A stretch of DNA of 64,000 nucleotides from Tolypothrix campylonemoides VB511288 (GCA_000828075.3 JXCB02000039.1:594612-658611), one strand, 5' to 3'. Numbered from the stretch's first letter, positions 42,320 to 51,065 are shown. A program made the numbers and translations. The notes: generated by a model not told the origin, from the letters alone.

Positions 42320-43528
42320 TTAAGCACATAGAGTTGTCTGCAATTGGTTTATGGTCTTTTGGATACGTGAGTTCGCCTCATCTGAAGCCAGTTCTTCCAA
42401 TGTCAAATAGGTCAGTGCCATCAACATAAAGGTTTGACCATTAACGGTTCTTAACTCGTCTGCATACTCAGCGTCAAAGCGCTCCAAATTTTCTGCCGCA
42501 GCTTTCACTAACGCCTGTAGAATCTTAAAAGCCCCATCGGAAAGTGGGGGCTGACCAAGGTAGTTTTCCAGCCTACCTCCTTTTCGGTAATTTGGAAACG
42601 ACTCCAACCCCACAAAGCGCAAGAACCAATCCGCCCGATAGTGTCCTGTAGCCGCTACAATGCCCCTGTAATCGGCAATGAGTTCGTCGAGCATATTGTT
42701 TCGCATCGAGTTAAACAAGCGACGTGTGAAGTAGTGGGTACATTCATGTTCCAGCCGAATGATCAGGGATAAGCGTCGCCATTCGGGTTCCTCTAGTCCC
42801 ACGTCCTTGGCTGAAACGTTGCTATAGGGACCGTCACTTAAAATAATGAAGCGATCTTGATATACCTCTTTTTGCGGTATTATCCGCTTAAACTCTTTTG
42901 CCCAATTACTTTCGGAACAATTGCCAGGATTTTGAGCTTCCCATTGTTGCCGATAAGAGCGAATCCTGTCCCAGTTGTTGTACCCACTAACTATGCAGGC
43001 TCCCATAGAAGCAGGAACTGGTAATGGTTCATTCCGCATGGTGAGCGCTTGTACCAGAGAAACAAAGTCCTCTCGATTTGGGGCAACCAAAACCGGGATG
43101 GCTCCAGCTAAGCTTTGATGTATGATTAACTGAAGTTTCTCAGGTTGGTTCAAAACCAAACCTGTTGCTTCTGGTATGCCATCCACTGGAACACCCTTAC
43201 GGGTAGCAGCACGATATGCCTCACTTTGGCTGATACCTTCGAGTATGGGAAACCTCAACTGCACAAGCCGTTGCTTGAGTGCTTCAAATGCTCCGTCAAT
43301 TGTTGCAACAGCGTACTCCTCCCAAGTTACCACATGGGCTTCAGCTGCAAGTGGAAATTTGACGGGATGGGTGAACGTGTTGCGATGAAAGACGTTTTGA
43401 TTGTAAACCAGTAGTTCTTCTACCTCTTTTGCGCTGGCTGCGAAACTGGCAAGAACATCAGCGCGAAATGATTCTTGAGCAAGCATAGGCGGTAAGCGGA
43501 TAAGGGGACTAAACAATTCAAAGTTCAA
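42320..43528 (-). CDS. Unrecognised protein with a HEXXH zinc-protease motif
   Basis: The 402-residue protein is soluble and without signal peptide. Near residue 262 it reads LEHECTHYFTRRLF, a HEXXH motif. About 18 residues later comes MLDELIADYRG, which offers a third acidic ligand as in gluzincin peptidases. The rest matches no family I can name firmly. It lies in the RiPP locus between the double cNMP protein and the ParA-like gene, so a role as a leader or core peptidase is a reasonable guess. The start is uncertain: the first ATG lies in an AAATTCAAAG repeat, and Met15 (43486) is an alternative. Confidence 0.6.
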   Translation of the reverse strand: MNFELFSPLIRLPPMLAQESFRADVLASFAASAKEVEELLVYNQNVFHRNTFTHPVKFPLAAEAHVVTWEEYAVATIDGAFEALKQRLVQLRFPILEGISQSEAYRAATRKGVPVDGIPEATGLVLNQPEKLQLIIHQSLAGAIPVLVAPNREDFVSLVQALTMRNEPLPVPASMGACIVSGYNNWDRIRSYRQQWEAQNPGNCSESNWAKEFKRIIPQKEVYQDRFIILSDGPYSNVSAKDVGLEEPEWRRLSLIIRLEHECTHYFTRRLFNSMRNNMLDELIADYRGIVAATGHYRADWFLRFVGLESFPNYRKGGRLENYLGQPPLSDGAFKILQALVKAAAENLERFDAEYADELRTVNGQTFMLMALTYLTLEELASDEANSRIQKTINQLQTTLCA

Positions 43529-43768
43529 AATTCAAAGTTCAAAAAAAGAATTCTTAATTTTGAATTTTTAATTTTTAATTTTGAATTTGAGCGAAGCGAG
43601 TGGGGACAAGGGGATTATAAAGTCCTCATTTGTGACTCCTCACTAGGGATTTCCAATAAATAAATTATCCAATCTTGTGGGATGGACTTCTGGTCCCTCC
43701 TAGAAACTGGGGGGACCAGGATGCTCACCCCACAAGAAAAGTTGAATATTTTTTAATTTGGAACTCCC
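43529..43768. repeat. AT-rich inverted repeats between two RiPP-locus genes
   Basis: AGTTCAAAATTCAAAG-type units and their inverse (AATTTTGAATTTTTAATTTT) occupy 43520-43590. This family of repeats is common in filamentous cyanobacteria. No gene is present. Confidence 0.5.
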
Positions 43769-44554
43769 CTACTGACATACGACTAATCCACAAATCTCGT
43801 CAACAATCCCTTTCATAGTCTGACTTATGGGATGCTGGGAATAGTGCAGACAGAAGATACCCTTGCTAGCTAGCTGCACCATCTCTTCAGACAAAGGCAA
43901 AATACCAGCCACAGGGACTTTGTACGTTGTCTCCACTTGTTGCCGTAAGTCTGCAAAATCGAAGGCTGATAGCGCCTTATTAACTACTAGCAGCATTTTG
44001 GGCACCTTCAGCTTTCGAGCCACATCCACTGTCACCGCAGTACCTTGAAAGTCTTGGTGATCGGGACGCAGAATGACGATTAAAACATGAGATATCCCGA
44101 TGGAAAGTAAAGTTTCTTCATTAAGACCGGGGTGAGTATCAATTAACAAATAGTCTAGGTTCAGACAGCGGATGAGTTCTTGAAAGCCATCGTTGAGCCG
44201 AACTACGTCATACCCCTCGCGCAGAACCCTGGCGATTTCACTAGCCTTAATACTAGAGGGAATCAGGTAAAGACTACCCTTTAGCATACTTGTCTCCCCC
44301 TGTGTCATGAGAATAGGACTCACGTCGTAGGCAGTGTCTTTAATATCACAGCGTCCCCAGAGGTAATCATTGAGGGAGTAGTTCATGTTTTCCTCATTGA
44401 GACCGAAAAGCACGTGAACTCCTGGGGACTGAATGTCAGTATCAACAATACCTACCCGTTGTCCCTGACGCACCATAGTAGCAGCAACGTTAGCAATCAA
44501 GTTTGATTTGCCAGTACCACCACGGAAAGAGTGAACAGCTACAATCTGTGCCAT
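43769..44554 (-). CDS. ParA/MinD-like ATPase with altered Walker A
   Basis: The 261-residue protein starts MAQIVAVHSFRGGTGKSNLI, continues with GIVDTDIQSPGVHVLFGL and later LDYLLIDTHPGLNEETLL. It is therefore a MinD/ParA deviant-Walker P-loop ATPase. The usual signature Lys of KGGxGK(S/T) is Arg11 here, which may alter ATP-driven dimerisation. Such ATPases position complexes on membrane or nucleoid. Located in the RiPP locus, it may organise the biosynthetic or export machinery, but no direct evidence is visible. Confidence 0.82.
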   Translation of the reverse strand: MAQIVAVHSFRGGTGKSNLIANVAATMVRQGQRVGIVDTDIQSPGVHVLFGLNEENMNYSLNDYLWGRCDIKDTAYDVSPILMTQGETSMLKGSLYLIPSSIKASEIARVLREGYDVVRLNDGFQELIRCLNLDYLLIDTHPGLNEETLLSIGISHVLIVILRPDHQDFQGTAVTVDVARKLKVPKMLLVVNKALSAFDFADLRQQVETTYKVPVAGILPLSEEMVQLASKGIFCLHYSQHPISQTMKGIVDEICGLVVCQ

Positions 44555-44597
44555 AATTTACCTCTTGTTATGTGTTAGTTGTTAATTGTTAGGTGTT

Positions 44598-44703
44598 ACT
44601 CCCTTCGGTAGCCTCAGATTACCTATAGTGATTTACTCCTCTCTCTGTGTCCTCTGCGTCTCTGCGGTTAAAAAATAGGTATTCTTCTAGCACCGAAGGG
44701 AGT
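44598..44703. mobile_element. 106-bp MITE with perfect 12-bp ends
   Basis: ACTCCCTTCGGT (44598-44609) and ACCGAAGGGAGT (44692-44703) are perfect inverses. Internal text (GATTACCTATAGTGATTTAC, TAAAAAATAGGTATTCTTCT) is shared with the larger copy at 19518-19748. It sits between the permease gene and the ParA-like gene and could loosen the coupling between them. Confidence 0.7.
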
Positions 44704-44728
44704 AGTGGTTAGTTGTCAAAAAGTACGA

Positions 44729-47347
44729 CTAACTACTAGCTACAAACCCCTCATCTCCGGGAAATGTCAACTTTAACCAGCAGGCGTTGCTAAACAGAGG
44801 TAGCAAAACTCGTCCGCTGGATAGCTTCAAATCAAACTGCATATTCTTGTTTCCACTCTCGACTTCTACAAATGCAGGTAAACTCTTCGAGTCTCCGCTG
44901 AAATTGCTACTGTGTGCCCACACTCTCAGTTCTTCTTCTCGCTTGGTTGGTAAACGGAAGATGGCATAGCGCAAAGTCTTTAGGGATGGAATTTCGACAC
45001 TAGCAGCTTGGTGATGTTGCTCACCTTCAGCATATCCCAAGCATACCTCTGCCATTTTTGGTTGTCCGCCAGCAGTGATTGTGAAGAGCGATCGCCCTCC
45101 CAAGTGCTGGTCCTCTCGCAACTCTACGACCACGCGGGAAGCAAACGCTCCATAGCGCTTCATGACAAGGGTTGCTCCTAGCGATAACAAGGCAATACAC
45201 AATGCACTAATACGTGCTACAGGATTCGACCAGATGAACAAACCGTGGACGAATAAAATGGCTAAAAATAGGCTGTAGATACCGACGCTGAAAAACGGAT
45301 GGTTGAGAATTTCCAAGACGACTCCCGGTACCAACTCGCCTTTGCGTCGGCTGGAAAACAACAGTAAAACTGGGAAAATACCACCAACCAAGGAGTTACC
45401 CAGGACACCAGCAAAGGCAAGTATACCAGTAAATGATTGTACACCAGTAAGGAAAAGCCACTCAGTCAGCAGGAAGACTAACACTAACGGGCTGATGGAT
45501 AGGAGGAAGCGACGTTGGTTGAGCAAAGTTGCCCAGAACCGTCGTGCTATTGTTGGCATATTGACGTTATTATCAGTAGTCTTGCTGATATCTGCCTTCA
45601 ACCCTCCTTCATACGCTATGACCATTGGTGAAGTGACTTGTAGACACACACTATCTTGGTTTGCCGAACGTACGTCCAAAGTTAGGTGAATGCCCCACTT
45701 GCGGAGGTCTGGAAACTGCTCTAGTACCTCTTTTATCTCCCAATGCTCAGTCACTGTTATTTCTGCATGACGGATTTTGCCGTTCGATTGGACATCCAGG
45801 CGAAACTTTGGCGTTTGTTCTTCCAGTCCCAGGTAGGTTAAACCAATATGGGGAACACGACTGCGATCGCCACAGGGGTGCAATATCAATGTTCCCTGCT
45901 TACGAGGCAACATCAAGACAGGTTGAGGTCGCACAGGTAACCACTCCCGCGCTAGGTTAAGTAGGAGACTCGAACTACGCAGCCAAGCCATTCCCAAGAG
46001 GAGGGTGACTAAAACTGCCCCCAAGACTGAGACGATGGAACCGACCTGAAGCGCCAGTGGCTCCAAGGCAGTGCCTGACTGTCCAGCTAGCAACTGCGGT
46101 GAAATAGCTCCGTTGACTGCCAACACCCAGATGCAAAAAAGAACAGTTAAAAAAGCAGTTCCCGCTACGCTACCCCAAATCAGTGATGAGGCGCTTGGGT
46201 CGCGAGGGAGTATCACCTTAGCACATTCTCCCACATAAACATGTCCGAAGTAAAGCATGAGGCTAACACCAAGTACCTGCTGTAGCATCCAGGGTTGAAA
46301 AGGATGACCATTGAGGAAAGGCAAGTTTACATAAAAAAGATTGTCCAGTTGCACATGACCCAAGGCAAGAATTGAGACAATCAAAAGCAAACTCACGTTG
46401 ATTGCTGCAAGCAATACCATCACGGCAACGGTAAAATTCAGGGATTGACGCGACAGCAAGTACAACCCGGCGAAGAAAAGCAACACCGCCCACAGTGCTG
46501 GGCTTATGTGGGTGAAGTTTGCCAGAGTCGTTGACAAACCAATGTAACAAGCTAAGGCTATGAGAAAAACACGGATGCCGACGGCTATTGAAAGTATAAA
46601 AGAACCAGTATTTCCTAAATAATTGGATACTAATTGTTTGATAAAAGGATTACCGTAACGGAAGTCACCGCTACGACCAACAGCCTCAGCCATACAAGCC
46701 ATAGTCAGTATGTTAATAGTGCCGATGATGACCAAAAAACCAACAGTAGGCAGCGGACCAATATTAGCTACAGCAATGGGCAAGGCTAAGAAGGCTTGGG
46801 GCAGACCCAATGCAACAGTTATCAACGAGGCAAGCCAGAAGGGTGGCAAAGACTCTAGCCGTTGGGCGATCGCAGATAAATTCCAGCGCAACTGTTCAGT
46901 TAACGGCAGCGTGGACGCAAACATTTTTACTAATTGTCTTTTGTACAGGCGAGAGTAAGCTACCTGCACCGCTTTCTCATCCAAACCCAAAGCTGCCCGG
47001 ATATTTGGCACTGCCTGATATGTGAAAGTGTACTTCTCGCCTAAAGCGTGGGCAAGGGCGGCTTTGAGCCTAGTGTTTTTCGGCACTAATGGTGTCCATT
47101 GGAGGGCATAGCGTTCTAGGTGTTGGATGGTGGGATGGAGTGGAGGCGCATTTCCTAAGGCAAAGGCTTCCAAGAAAGCAAGGTCGCGCTCCGATGCAGC
47201 TTGCTCGGTGAGGGAAAATTCCACGCGCGATCGCGCCACTATCTGCGCTGTCCGGCTCTCAATCAAAAACAGCAGAGTATTTGCTCGTCTGGCTGGGAAA
47301 CCCGCCAGCACCTCCTCACGCGAGATGAGTTCGTCGTCGAATGTCAT
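44729..47347 (-). CDS. Amino-acid-permease-like membrane protein with extra soluble and membrane domains
   Basis: From ATG 47347, preceded by a perfect AGGAGGTGA, the protein has 872 residues. Its N-terminal part (about 1-165) is soluble. A transporter of about eleven helices follows (about 175-495; aromatic/branched amino acid permease style, with FLALPIAVANIGPLPTVGFL). Then come a soluble insert (about 500-610), four further helices (about 630-745) and a C-terminal soluble tail. The composite is far larger than ordinary permeases. In the RiPP locus it may supply or sense amino acids or move a peptide; this is inference. Confidence 0.65.
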   Translation of the reverse strand: MTFDDELISREEVLAGFPARRANTLLFLIESRTAQIVARSRVEFSLTEQAASERDLAFLEAFALGNAPPLHPTIQHLERYALQWTPLVPKNTRLKAALAHALGEKYTFTYQAVPNIRAALGLDEKAVQVAYSRLYKRQLVKMFASTLPLTEQLRWNLSAIAQRLESLPPFWLASLITVALGLPQAFLALPIAVANIGPLPTVGFLVIIGTINILTMACMAEAVGRSGDFRYGNPFIKQLVSNYLGNTGSFILSIAVGIRVFLIALACYIGLSTTLANFTHISPALWAVLLFFAGLYLLSRQSLNFTVAVMVLLAAINVSLLLIVSILALGHVQLDNLFYVNLPFLNGHPFQPWMLQQVLGVSLMLYFGHVYVGECAKVILPRDPSASSLIWGSVAGTAFLTVLFCIWVLAVNGAISPQLLAGQSGTALEPLALQVGSIVSVLGAVLVTLLLGMAWLRSSSLLLNLAREWLPVRPQPVLMLPRKQGTLILHPCGDRSRVPHIGLTYLGLEEQTPKFRLDVQSNGKIRHAEITVTEHWEIKEVLEQFPDLRKWGIHLTLDVRSANQDSVCLQVTSPMVIAYEGGLKADISKTTDNNVNMPTIARRFWATLLNQRRFLLSISPLVLVFLLTEWLFLTGVQSFTGILAFAGVLGNSLVGGIFPVLLLFSSRRKGELVPGVVLEILNHPFFSVGIYSLFLAILFVHGLFIWSNPVARISALCIALLSLGATLVMKRYGAFASRVVVELREDQHLGGRSLFTITAGGQPKMAEVCLGYAEGEQHHQAASVEIPSLKTLRYAIFRLPTKREEELRVWAHSSNFSGDSKSLPAFVEVESGNKNMQFDLKLSSGRVLLPLFSNACWLKLTFPGDEGFVASS

Positions 47348-47386
47348 ATTTATCACCTCCTATGGAACAAAGTAAAAAGGTTTCAT

Positions 47387-48799
47387 TCAGCAACTTGAAC
47401 GCTCTTTAAGGGATTGCACCTTGCTATGCAATCGCTGGAAGTACTCCGTCTCAGTCTCGCCTGAGCTTACCGTTTGCTGTTTAAGCTTTTGTATCTTTTT
47501 TTGTAACTGCTTAAAGTGTTCGTTATCCGTAATTTCCGCAACTTGGTTGGCTCTTTTAGTTTCGTCAATCTCAATTCGCAGGGCGGTTACCTGCTGTTTC
47601 AGGTTCTGCTCTCTAGTCTTAACCTGACGAGCCATGTGTAGAAAAACACGCACCAGTTGACCCATGTCATCCTGAGTGCGAGACACAACAGCCAACTCTT
47701 GAGGGTTGAAATCTCCCTGTTCCAGTTCTTGTGCTGCGGCTGTAAGAACGCGAATTGGTCGGGAAATGCTCTGCGCTAAGAGCAGCGCTATGATTGCCGT
47801 GATTCCCCCCACTAACAACACGCTACTGCCGTTTAGCCAAATCAGGCGATTCAAGGGAAGGTCAAAGTGTGTTTTGGGTTGGCTAATCCCCAACACCCAA
47901 GGTTGCTCTTTCAAGGGTGCAAAGCCAACTATCCGGGGTATCTGCTCCATCGGAAAACGATAACTGGTGTGTCCCGGCTCTTCTGCTGTGACCATCACCT
48001 TCAACTCCCGAATGTTCAAGCTCTTAATCTCATCAACACCGTAACGTCTGTCGGTCAGCACCTGCTTTAGGGTTTTTAGCGGCAAGGGGTAGAGACTATG
48101 GTAGAGGAGGGATTGATCGGGATGGCTGATGATTACCCCATGTTGGTCAACGAGGAAGGTGTAGCTCTCTTCTCCTACTGGCAATGCATTAACCATCGCC
48201 CAGATGTCTTCTCCCCTGATCTTGAGTACCGTCACTCCCACAATCTCGCCATTGTCAGAACGCACGGGGTTGGAGAGGAAAAGCCCTGGTCGTTTAGTCG
48301 TTTGACCCACCAAAATGCTAGAAATGTAGGAATTTCCCTGGATGCTAGAGCGGAAGTATTCGCGGAAGGCGTAGTTTTGACCAACGAATTTTGGATCGGT
48401 GGAAGCGAGACATTCACCCTGTCTATTTATGAGAAAGACAGCATCAAAGTCTGGGTTAGAGCGGAAAACGTTCAACAGCGTCTGTTGTAGGTGGGGGCGG
48501 AAGGCATCTCGCTTTGCAGGTGTGGTAGAAGTTAGGAAACCCACGACATTGCGATCGCTGCTAACTTGAAGCAAAACGCGCTGGATGTCGATCATGAGCT
48601 GGTCAAGACGACTAGCGGTACTGGTTGCTGACAACTCCAATTTGCGGTATTCGCTCGCCTCCACACTTTCTAAGCTGTGTCGCAGGTTGTAGCAGGCGGT
48701 GAAGCTCATCGGTACGATTGCAGCACAGACCAATGCTGCCGAAATTTTGGCGGCGATCGACCAGGCTGGGGGGTAAAGTAACCGATGTGTAAGCTTCAT
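47387..48799 (-). CDS. Cache-HAMP receptor without output domain
   Basis: The 470-residue protein has a first membrane helix (about 18-36), a large periplasmic dCache-type sensor (about 45-315; FDAVFLINRQGECLASTDPK and ESYTFLVDQHGVIISHPDQS), a second helix (about 325-345), a HAMP domain (AQSISRPIRVLTAAAQELEQG) and a C-terminal coiled coil. No kinase, cyclase or methyl-accepting domain follows. It could sense a small ligand outside and pass the signal to the co-encoded cNMP or ParA-like proteins. It lies in the spliceotide-like operon, 43 bases after the 78-residue gene. Confidence 0.85.
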   Translation of the reverse strand: MKLTHRLLYPPAWSIAAKISAALVCAAIVPMSFTACYNLRHSLESVEASEYRKLELSATSTASRLDQLMIDIQRVLLQVSSDRNVVGFLTSTTPAKRDAFRPHLQQTLLNVFRSNPDFDAVFLINRQGECLASTDPKFVGQNYAFREYFRSSIQGNSYISSILVGQTTKRPGLFLSNPVRSDNGEIVGVTVLKIRGEDIWAMVNALPVGEESYTFLVDQHGVIISHPDQSLLYHSLYPLPLKTLKQVLTDRRYGVDEIKSLNIRELKVMVTAEEPGHTSYRFPMEQIPRIVGFAPLKEQPWVLGISQPKTHFDLPLNRLIWLNGSSVLLVGGITAIIALLLAQSISRPIRVLTAAAQELEQGDFNPQELAVVSRTQDDMGQLVRVFLHMARQVKTREQNLKQQVTALRIEIDETKRANQVAEITDNEHFKQLQKKIQKLKQQTVSSGETETEYFQRLHSKVQSLKERSSC

Positions 48800-48842
48800 T
48801 TGGGTGTAAAATTTTTTAACAGAATTGGATGAATAAGTTGTT

Positions 48843-49079
48843 TCAACCCCAGAGGGTGGCAGTAATTTCTGCCATATCGAGGGCTTGTTTCGCCCTAATC
48901 AGAACCCTCAAAAAAGCTTGTTGATTCTGCCAAGCAGAGCGAGGTAAAAGGGGAGACGCAGAACCCAATTGACCTTCAGAGACACATTTCGACCAGTGTT
49001 GATGCTCAGTGTTCTCAGAATCGACTGAGTTGTTCTCTGGAACTGAGAATTCACCATTTGTTTCGTTCACAGTATTCAT
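48843..49079 (-). CDS. Small partner protein coupled to the radical SAM maturase (PlpY-like candidate)
   Basis: The 78-residue protein begins MNTVNETNGEFSVPENNSVD and ends in a helical segment (AFLRVLIRAKQALDMAEIT). Its ATG overlaps the stop of the radical SAM gene (ATGA), so the two are made together. In the Pleurocapsa splicease system, PlpX needs a small partner, PlpY, encoded beside it. Position and size fit, but I cannot confirm sequence similarity. It lacks a Nif11 leader and Gly-Gly site, so it is unlikely to be a precursor peptide. Confidence 0.65.
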   Translation of the reverse strand: MNTVNETNGEFSVPENNSVDSENTEHQHWSKCVSEGQLGSASPLLPRSAWQNQQAFLRVLIRAKQALDMAEITATLWG

Positions 49080-50338
49080 CTCGCTAGGGAATAAGTGTAT
49101 TCAGGTTCTTCTTGCCAACTGTTTGACCACTGAATGCGGTCAGCAGTAAAATGAAGTGGATCGTCCAGAGGCCAAGGAGCGTCAAGTGGCTCCTCAATCA
49201 AGGCAAACTCACCGTTATCAAAGGGAAGTCCTTGCGCCCGTACTTTAGGGTAAACACGCTCTCGTATCCCGCGCTTCGCCTGCTCTAGAGCGCGGTGGTG
49301 GCAGTAAGGATTGTTACCTCTGCGGTCGAAGAATACGTGTGCCGTCCAAGTGCAGCCTCCACGGCACAACTCAGCAAACTTGCAGGTCTTGCAGAATCCC
49401 CACAAATGTTCCGTCCCTTGCGGGCTATCGGCACCGAGGTTAAACCGCAGCTCTTCTGTTTGTTCAATAATTTCGCGCAGAGAGCGGTCTCTGATGTTAC
49501 CACCAGTATATGCTGCCGTGGGTAATGAAGGACAGCCTTTAATGGCTCCGTCTGCTTCAAGCCCGAGAGTGGACAGCCCAGCACCGCAACCTTGCCAAAA
49601 TCCCCATTCATTGCCTCCCCCACGCAGCAGCCGTTCATAAGGACCGTAGTAACCGATGTTATTCCCAGCACATACCTTGACTCCTTCACGGTTAGCTCGT
49701 TGGGTAACACGAGCCAGCATGGGGTAGATATCTAATAGTTCGGACGGCTGGAGCAGGATGTCTGCGTTGTCTGCTGCGTTTCCCATCGGAACAGTCAGTT
49801 GGATTTGCCATGCACACGCGCCAGCATCACGGATATGCTCGTAGATAAGCGGAAATTCAGGGGCAGACAGGCGGTTGATTTGGGTGTTGCAGCCGAACGG
49901 AATGCCAACCTCCTTGAGGTAGCCCATAGTTCTCAGCCCGGACTTCCAAGAGCCTTTTCGACCACGCAGGCGGTCATGAGTCGCCTCCATTCCATCCGTT
50001 GAGACGGAAACCATAGAAATTCCCGCTTCCTTCATCCGGCGTGCCATGTCCAGTGATATGCCATAGCCACCGGTAGTCATGCCGCAGAGCATACCTGCCT
50101 GAGTGATGGCACGAGCAATTTCCAGCCAATCGGGACGCAAAAATGCTTCTCCCCCAATGAGAGTCACTTCCTTGATGCCAACTTCGGCTAACTGCTCAAC
50201 AAGGTCAAGCGCTTCCTCTGTTGAGAGTTCTTTAGTACGAGCTTGCCCTGCCCTTGAACCACAGTGGCTACAAGCAAGGTTGCACTTGAGGGTAATTTCC
50301 CAAACTGCATAACTGATTCGTTGGTACTCTTTAGACAT
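49076..50338 (-). CDS. Radical SAM/SPASM peptide maturase (splicease-like candidate)
   Basis: From ATG 50338 the protein has 420 residues. The radical SAM cluster motif is CNLACSHC (Cys19, 23, 26), followed by GGEAFLRPDW and the STDG segment. The C-terminal SPASM part has GCGAGL, GCPSL, FCKTCKFAELCRGGC and PYCHHR, enough Cys for auxiliary clusters. It matches the Nif11-class peptide maturase style to which PlpX belongs. Two Nif11 precursors with YG-containing cores lie directly upstream in the same operon, and the small coupled protein directly downstream. Peptide modification is near certain; the splicing chemistry is inferred. Confidence 0.88.
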   Translation of the reverse strand: MSKEYQRISYAVWEITLKCNLACSHCGSRAGQARTKELSTEEALDLVEQLAEVGIKEVTLIGGEAFLRPDWLEIARAITQAGMLCGMTTGGYGISLDMARRMKEAGISMVSVSTDGMEATHDRLRGRKGSWKSGLRTMGYLKEVGIPFGCNTQINRLSAPEFPLIYEHIRDAGACAWQIQLTVPMGNAADNADILLQPSELLDIYPMLARVTQRANREGVKVCAGNNIGYYGPYERLLRGGGNEWGFWQGCGAGLSTLGLEADGAIKGCPSLPTAAYTGGNIRDRSLREIIEQTEELRFNLGADSPQGTEHLWGFCKTCKFAELCRGGCTWTAHVFFDRRGNNPYCHHRALEQAKRGIRERVYPKVRAQGLPFDNGEFALIEEPLDAPWPLDDPLHFTADRIQWSNSWQEEPEYTYSLAR

Positions 50339-50361
50339 TGTTTCACCCTGCCCAAAAGGTT

Positions 50362-50655
50362 CTAAGATATTGGTCTGCCGTACAAAGGATACGCAATTGG
50401 CCATTTCGGTGGCTTGCTTGAGAGCACTGACGATCCACCGCTAACCGCTGTTAGTTCTGCGTCGCTGAGTTCCTCATCAGAGGACTCTGAGATTTGAGTC
50501 ATGGCGGCTTCCCATTCTTGGGGGGTAAAGTTATAGCCAGCAGCTAGTACAATTTCTCGGCGTTCATCATCACTGACAGCATTTTGGTACTGAGTTTTGA
50601 ATGCTTCATCGCTAACAATCCTTTCGTAAAAAGCTGTTGCGCTTTCAATGGACAT
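50362..50655 (-). CDS. Nif11-type precursor peptide 1, YG core
   Basis: The ATG at 50655 follows a perfect AGGAGG; the longer frame start lies inside that site, which decides the start. The 97-residue peptide has a Nif11 leader (SIESATAFYERIVSDEAFKT, then GYNFTPQEWEAA), an acidic linker and the site AELTAVSGG. The core of 23 residues starts SSVLSSKPPKW and ends AYPLYGRPIS. It has no Cys, so no lanthionine is possible. The YPxYGxP motif is shared with precursor 2. The gene lies 24 bases before the radical SAM gene. Confidence 0.9.
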   Translation of the reverse strand: MSIESATAFYERIVSDEAFKTQYQNAVSDDERREIVLAAGYNFTPQEWEAAMTQISESSDEELSDAELTAVSGGSSVLSSKPPKWPIAYPLYGRPIS

Positions 50656-50727
50656 ACATTCCTCCTGCAAGATTTATTTAGTGTAAATTTATACTTATTA
50701 TCTCACCGTTCTTAGACCAGAGGCAAG

Positions 50728-51015
50728 TTATGCTTTTGGCAAACGAAGGTTGGGCGGTAGAGGACCACCGTATTTTGGGTATATAGCAATACCACCAGCA
50801 ATCGCCTCTAAGTCGGTTTCGCTGAGTTCTCTGTCACCTGTGGCTGTCTCTAAAATATCAGCGGTAGCAGCTTCCCATTCTTCTGGGGTGAAATCGTATC
50901 CTGCCGCTTGTATGATTGCTGTACGTTCTTCACTGGCAGTGTTCTGGAGTTGTGTCCTGAACACTTCATCTGTAGTTACTCTTTGATAAAAGGCGCTTGC
51001 GCTTTCAATGGACAT
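50728..51015 (-). CDS. Nif11-type precursor peptide 2, YG core
   Basis: The 95-residue peptide starts after AGGAGA. Its Nif11 leader is a near copy of precursor 1 (MSIESASAFYQRVTTDEVFR, GYDFTPEEWEAA). The cleavage site is DLEAIAGG. The 20-residue core begins IAIYPKYGGPLPP and is rich in Pro, with basic residues near the end, without Cys. It shares YPxYGxP with precursor 1. It is the first gene of the operon that continues into precursor 1 and the maturase, and carries shared element copy 2 about 50 bases upstream. Confidence 0.92.
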   Translation of the reverse strand: MSIESASAFYQRVTTDEVFRTQLQNTASEERTAIIQAAGYDFTPEEWEAATADILETATGDRELSETDLEAIAGGIAIYPKYGGPLPPNLRLPKA

Positions 51016-51065
51016 ATAGCTTTCTCCTGTTGATAACTAGAGCTTAGGGGAGTAAAACTCTGACC

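Noticed and set aside
48843..49079. 78-residue coupled protein considered as a fifth precursor peptide
   Set aside because: It lacks a Nif11 or NHLP leader and any Gly-Gly cleavage site, and its coupling to the maturase fits a partner protein better.
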